Below the pieces are notes generated by a model, which was not told the origin of the DNA, made no database searches, and saw only the letters and a program-made list of their open reading frames with translations. This document shows positions 5,529 to 7,109 of a DNA stretch of 7,109 nucleotides, one piece after another. The first letter of the stretch is position 1; every line of letters begins with the position of its first letter. The translations under genes and the position numbers were made by a program. The stretch covers positions 1 through 7,109 of the forward strand of contig CAJOPJ010000233.1 in NCBI GenBank assembly GCA_905236325.1, given 5' to 3'. This DNA comes from an uncultured Selenomonadaceae bacterium. Lineage in GTDB: Bacteria; Bacillota; Negativicutes; Selenomonadales; Selenomonadaceae.

Positions 5529-5552
5529 TTTAGCTGCTAAACTTTAGACTAA
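5529..5552. repeat. Alternating TTTAG/CTAAA half-sites before the AEC transporter gene
   Basis: Four half-sites alternate in orientation: TTTAG (5529-5533), CTAAA (5537-5541), TTTAG (5543-5547) and CTAA (5549-5552). Neighbouring pairs make overlapping dyads: TTTAGC-T-GCTAAA (5529-5541), CTAAA-C-TTTAG (5537-5547) and TTAG-A-CTAA (5544-5552). The loops are a single base, so an RNA hairpin is unlikely and a DNA-binding site is the better reading. The cluster overlaps the putative -10 and touches the ribosome binding site. Confidence 0.45.
5535..5543 (+). promoter_or_regulatory. Tentative extended -10 promoter of the AEC transporter gene
   Basis: TGCTAAACT contains TG, one base and the -10-like TAAACT (5538-5543). 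No convincing -35 lies 16-18 bases upstream. The start would fall near 5550, just at the ribosome binding site AAGGAGA (5551-5557), so the leader would be very short. Confidence 0.35.
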
Positions 5553-5566
5553 GGAGAAATTTTTTA

Positions 5567-6517
5567 ATGTCTGATTATTCGCGAATAATTTTTTTATTTA
5601 CAGATTTAATGTTGCCGCTGATTGTCGGTTACTTCCTGCACCGAGAAAAAATTTTGTCCGATAAGGCTGCAAATTTTATCATAAAAGCAAATGTTATTGT
5701 AATTTATACATTGCTGACGCTTTTAAGTTTCTGGGTTCTGCCGTTAAGTTGGGACGTGGCAATTTTAGTTCCATTCGGCGCACTGTATGTTTTGATTCCA
5801 GGAATTATTGGCGCATTGACTTTTGCAAAGCGTCATCATAATTTGCTGAATCGCGGTGCTTATGTAATGAGCGCGATGTTGTCAAATCTTGGAACTTTGG
5901 GCGGCGTTTGCGCATTTATTATGTACAATGAAGTTGGTTTTGCTTACACGCAAATTGTCGCGTCCTGCCAAACAATTTTAGTTGTGCTGATATGTTTTCC
6001 GCTGGCGCAATATTATCACGCAAAACACATTGAAGCCGCGCACGAGGCGACCGAGCCAATTAACTTTCGCAAATTATTTTTCAGCTGGAATCAGTTAAGT
6101 ATTGTCGGAATTTTTGCAGGTTTGCTTTTAAATTATTATGGCGTTGAGCGTCCGCAAGTCTTGGGCGATTTATTTCAATTTTTAGTTCATTTCGGCGCGT
6201 GGGCTGCTATGTTGCCTGTCGGTTATTTGATAAATTTTTCACATTCAAAATATTATTACAGTCGCGTGTGGGATTTAGCAATTTTAAGATTTTTTATTAT
6301 GCCGGCGTTTATTTATTTTGTTTCGCGGCAATTTTTCACAGACAAAATTTTACTTGACAGTTTATTTATCTGCGCAATGTCGCCGACAGCAATTAACGCA
6401 GTCTTAGCGTCGCGACTTTATAAATTAAATGTAGATTTGGCAATCAGTTCCTTCATAATGACAACAGCAATGTTTTTGCTGATAATTTTTCCGACATTTT
6501 TTTTCTTGGCAAAATAA
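5567..6517 (+). CDS. AEC family (auxin efflux carrier/malate permease type) transporter
   Basis: This is a 316-residue integral membrane protein starting at ATG 5567, 10 bases after AAGGAG (5551-5556). About ten hydrophobic segments are visible (roughly 5-24, 37-57, 64-85, 98-120, 127-148, 175-192, 205-223, 236-253, 262-282 and 289-314), with a short charged cytoplasmic or external loop at 150-170. This matches the two five-helix halves of the AEC family. The first half carries AMLSNLGTLGG (103-113) and the second MSPTAINAVLASRLY (271-285), the conserved helix-break regions of AEC carriers. Bacterial members move organic acids such as malate, or are of unknown substrate; the sequence alone does not reveal which. 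The start of the second half has LNYYGVERPQVLGD, typical of the family. It is divergent from pyrK and ends in a hairpin terminator. The family is confident, the substrate unknown. Confidence 0.88.
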   Translation: MSDYSRIIFLFTDLMLPLIVGYFLHREKILSDKAANFIIKANVIVIYTLLTLLSFWVLPLSWDVAILVPFGALYVLIPGIIGALTFAKRHHNLLNRGAYVMSAMLSNLGTLGGVCAFIMYNEVGFAYTQIVASCQTILVVLICFPLAQYYHAKHIEAAHEATEPINFRKLFFSWNQLSIVGIFAGLLLNYYGVERPQVLGDLFQFLVHFGAWAAMLPVGYLINFSHSKYYYSRVWDLAILRFFIMPAFIYFVSRQFFTDKILLDSLFICAMSPTAINAVLASRLYKLNVDLAISSFIMTTAMFLLIIFPTFFFLAK

Positions 6518-6522
6518 AAAAT

Positions 6523-6548
6523 CCTCCGCACTTGGAGGTTATTTTTTT
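6523..6548. terminator. Bidirectional terminator shared by the AEC gene and cydA
   Basis: CCTCC (6523-6527) and GGAGG (6534-6538) pair around the loop GCACTT. On the plus strand TTA and seven T residues follow. On the minus strand the A-rich run at 6511-6521 supplies the T-tract for cydA transcripts. The cydA stop codon (6547-6549) lies at the edge of the T-run. Confidence 0.85.
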
Positions 6549-7109
6549 ATTCAGTTTCAGGGTTGTAAGAAATTTTTGTGCGTTTTATGAAACTTATTGC
6601 AGTGAAAATTGCTACAATCGCCAGTAGTAAATAAATTGCCGTGAAGCCTATCAAAGTAAGCCAAACTTCGCCGCTTGAAAGATTTGGGCTGACAGCTTGC
6701 GCCGTGCGTTGAAGTCCAACAACAATCCAAGGTTGACGACCTGCTTCAGCAATGTACCAGCCAACTGAATTTGCGATAAATGGCAACGGCAGTAAAATCG
6801 GCATAAACTTAAGCCAACAGAAATTTTTCAATTTTTCCGCGCAGAAAAAAGCCAGCAAAATCATAATCAAGTCAATCATCAGCAAAAGTCCGCCTGTTCC
6901 GACCATAACGCGAAAACTCCAAAACATACCTTTAACATCAGGAATGTAGTAGCCGTTGCCGTAAGACGCTTGATATTCGCGTTGCAAGTCATTGATGCCT
7001 TTGACTTCGCCGGTGAAACTGTTGTAAAGCATAAAGCTGAAAAGTTTTGGAATTAAAATTTCTGAATCATTTTTCTCCGCGTCCTGATTTATGTCAGCAT
7101 AGACTGCGA
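6547..7109 (-). CDS. cydA: Cytochrome bd ubiquinol oxidase subunit I (CydA), C-terminal part; 5' end outside window
   Basis: The frame is open to the right edge, so this is only the last 187 or so codons. The internal ATG at 7032 is not the start, because CydA-like sequence (ADINQDAEKND...IPKLF) continues upstream of it. CydA is the haem-bearing subunit of the membrane quinol:O2 oxidoreductase used for microaerobic respiration or O2 scavenging. Visible landmarks are FWSFRVMVG (6928-6902), with the conserved Arg and the Met that in E. coli ligates haem b558, and GWYIAEAGRQPW (6762-6727), matching the E. coli GWFVAEYGRQPW region with the Glu/Trp/Arg of the haem b595/d site. Three further membrane segments follow before a polar tail ending NPETE. 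The low-spin histidines and Q-loop lie outside. Notably no cydB follows: a terminator and the convergent AEC gene come directly after the stop codon. Confidence 0.93.
   Translation of the reverse strand, partial: AVYADINQDAEKNDSEILIPKLFSFMLYNSFTGEVKGINDLQREYQASYGNGYYIPDVKGMFWSFRVMVGTGGLLLMIDLIMILLAFFCAEKLKNFCWLKFMPILLPLPFIANSVGWYIAEAGRQPWIVVGLQRTAQAVSPNLSSGEVWLTLIGFTAIYLLLAIVAIFTAISFIKRTKISYNPETE

Noticed and set aside
6547..7032. A complete 161-residue membrane protein starting at ATG 7032
   Set aside because: The reading frame continues to the window edge with recognisable CydA sequence, so the ATG is an internal methionine.

Overview
The window looks like ordinary chromosome from an AT-rich bacterium, most likely a member of the Bacillota. 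The signs are strong AGGAG/AGGTGA-type ribosome binding sites, TTG starts, an extended -10 promoter, a PyrK-type electron-transfer subunit and a VanW protein. Within that phylum the anaerobic Negativicutes (Selenomonadales-like) are my best guess, from general resemblance only; nothing in the window proves it. I see no rRNA, tRNA, CRISPR array, transposase, integrase or phage gene, and no stretch over 300 bases lacks a gene.

Layout, left to right. (1) Positions 1-360, minus strand: the first 120 codons of a response-regulator receiver protein that runs off the left edge, with a near-consensus promoter at 392-420. (2) Divergent from it, a probable two-gene operon on the plus strand: a degenerate class I methyltransferase-like protein (454-1347), then, after 15 bases, a MurP-like PTS permease of EIIB-EIIC type (1363-2691). 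Both start with TTG. (3) An extended -10 promoter and a membrane-anchored YoaR/VanW-type cell-wall protein (2794-4044), closed by a strong intrinsic terminator. (4) A NudF-type ADP-ribose pyrophosphatase (4126-4689), convergent with (5) pyrK on the minus strand (4703-5455), the electron-transfer subunit of dihydroorotate dehydrogenase, standing without pyrD. (6) A 111-base divergent intergenic region with promoters and dyad-symmetric elements. (7) An AEC-family (auxin efflux carrier type) transporter (5567-6517). (8) A hairpin terminator shared with the convergent, 5'-incomplete cydA (cytochrome bd oxidase subunit I), which has no cydB behind it.

How the genes fit together. The MurP-like permease and the VanW protein both touch peptidoglycan: uptake of a cell-wall amino sugar and wall modification. 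They have separate transcription signals, however, and no MurNAc-6-phosphate etherase (murQ) is present, so a shared pathway is only a suggestion. NudF, PyrK, the AEC carrier and CydA are unrelated housekeeping or metabolic functions with frequent strand switches.

I did not find a convincing new multi-gene system. The points most worth checking are the methyltransferase-like protein that lacks a SAM-binding glycine loop, the orphan pyrK, the cydA without an adjacent cydB, the possible L,D-transpeptidase role of the VanW protein, and the alternating TTTAG/CTAAA half-sites in front of the AEC gene.
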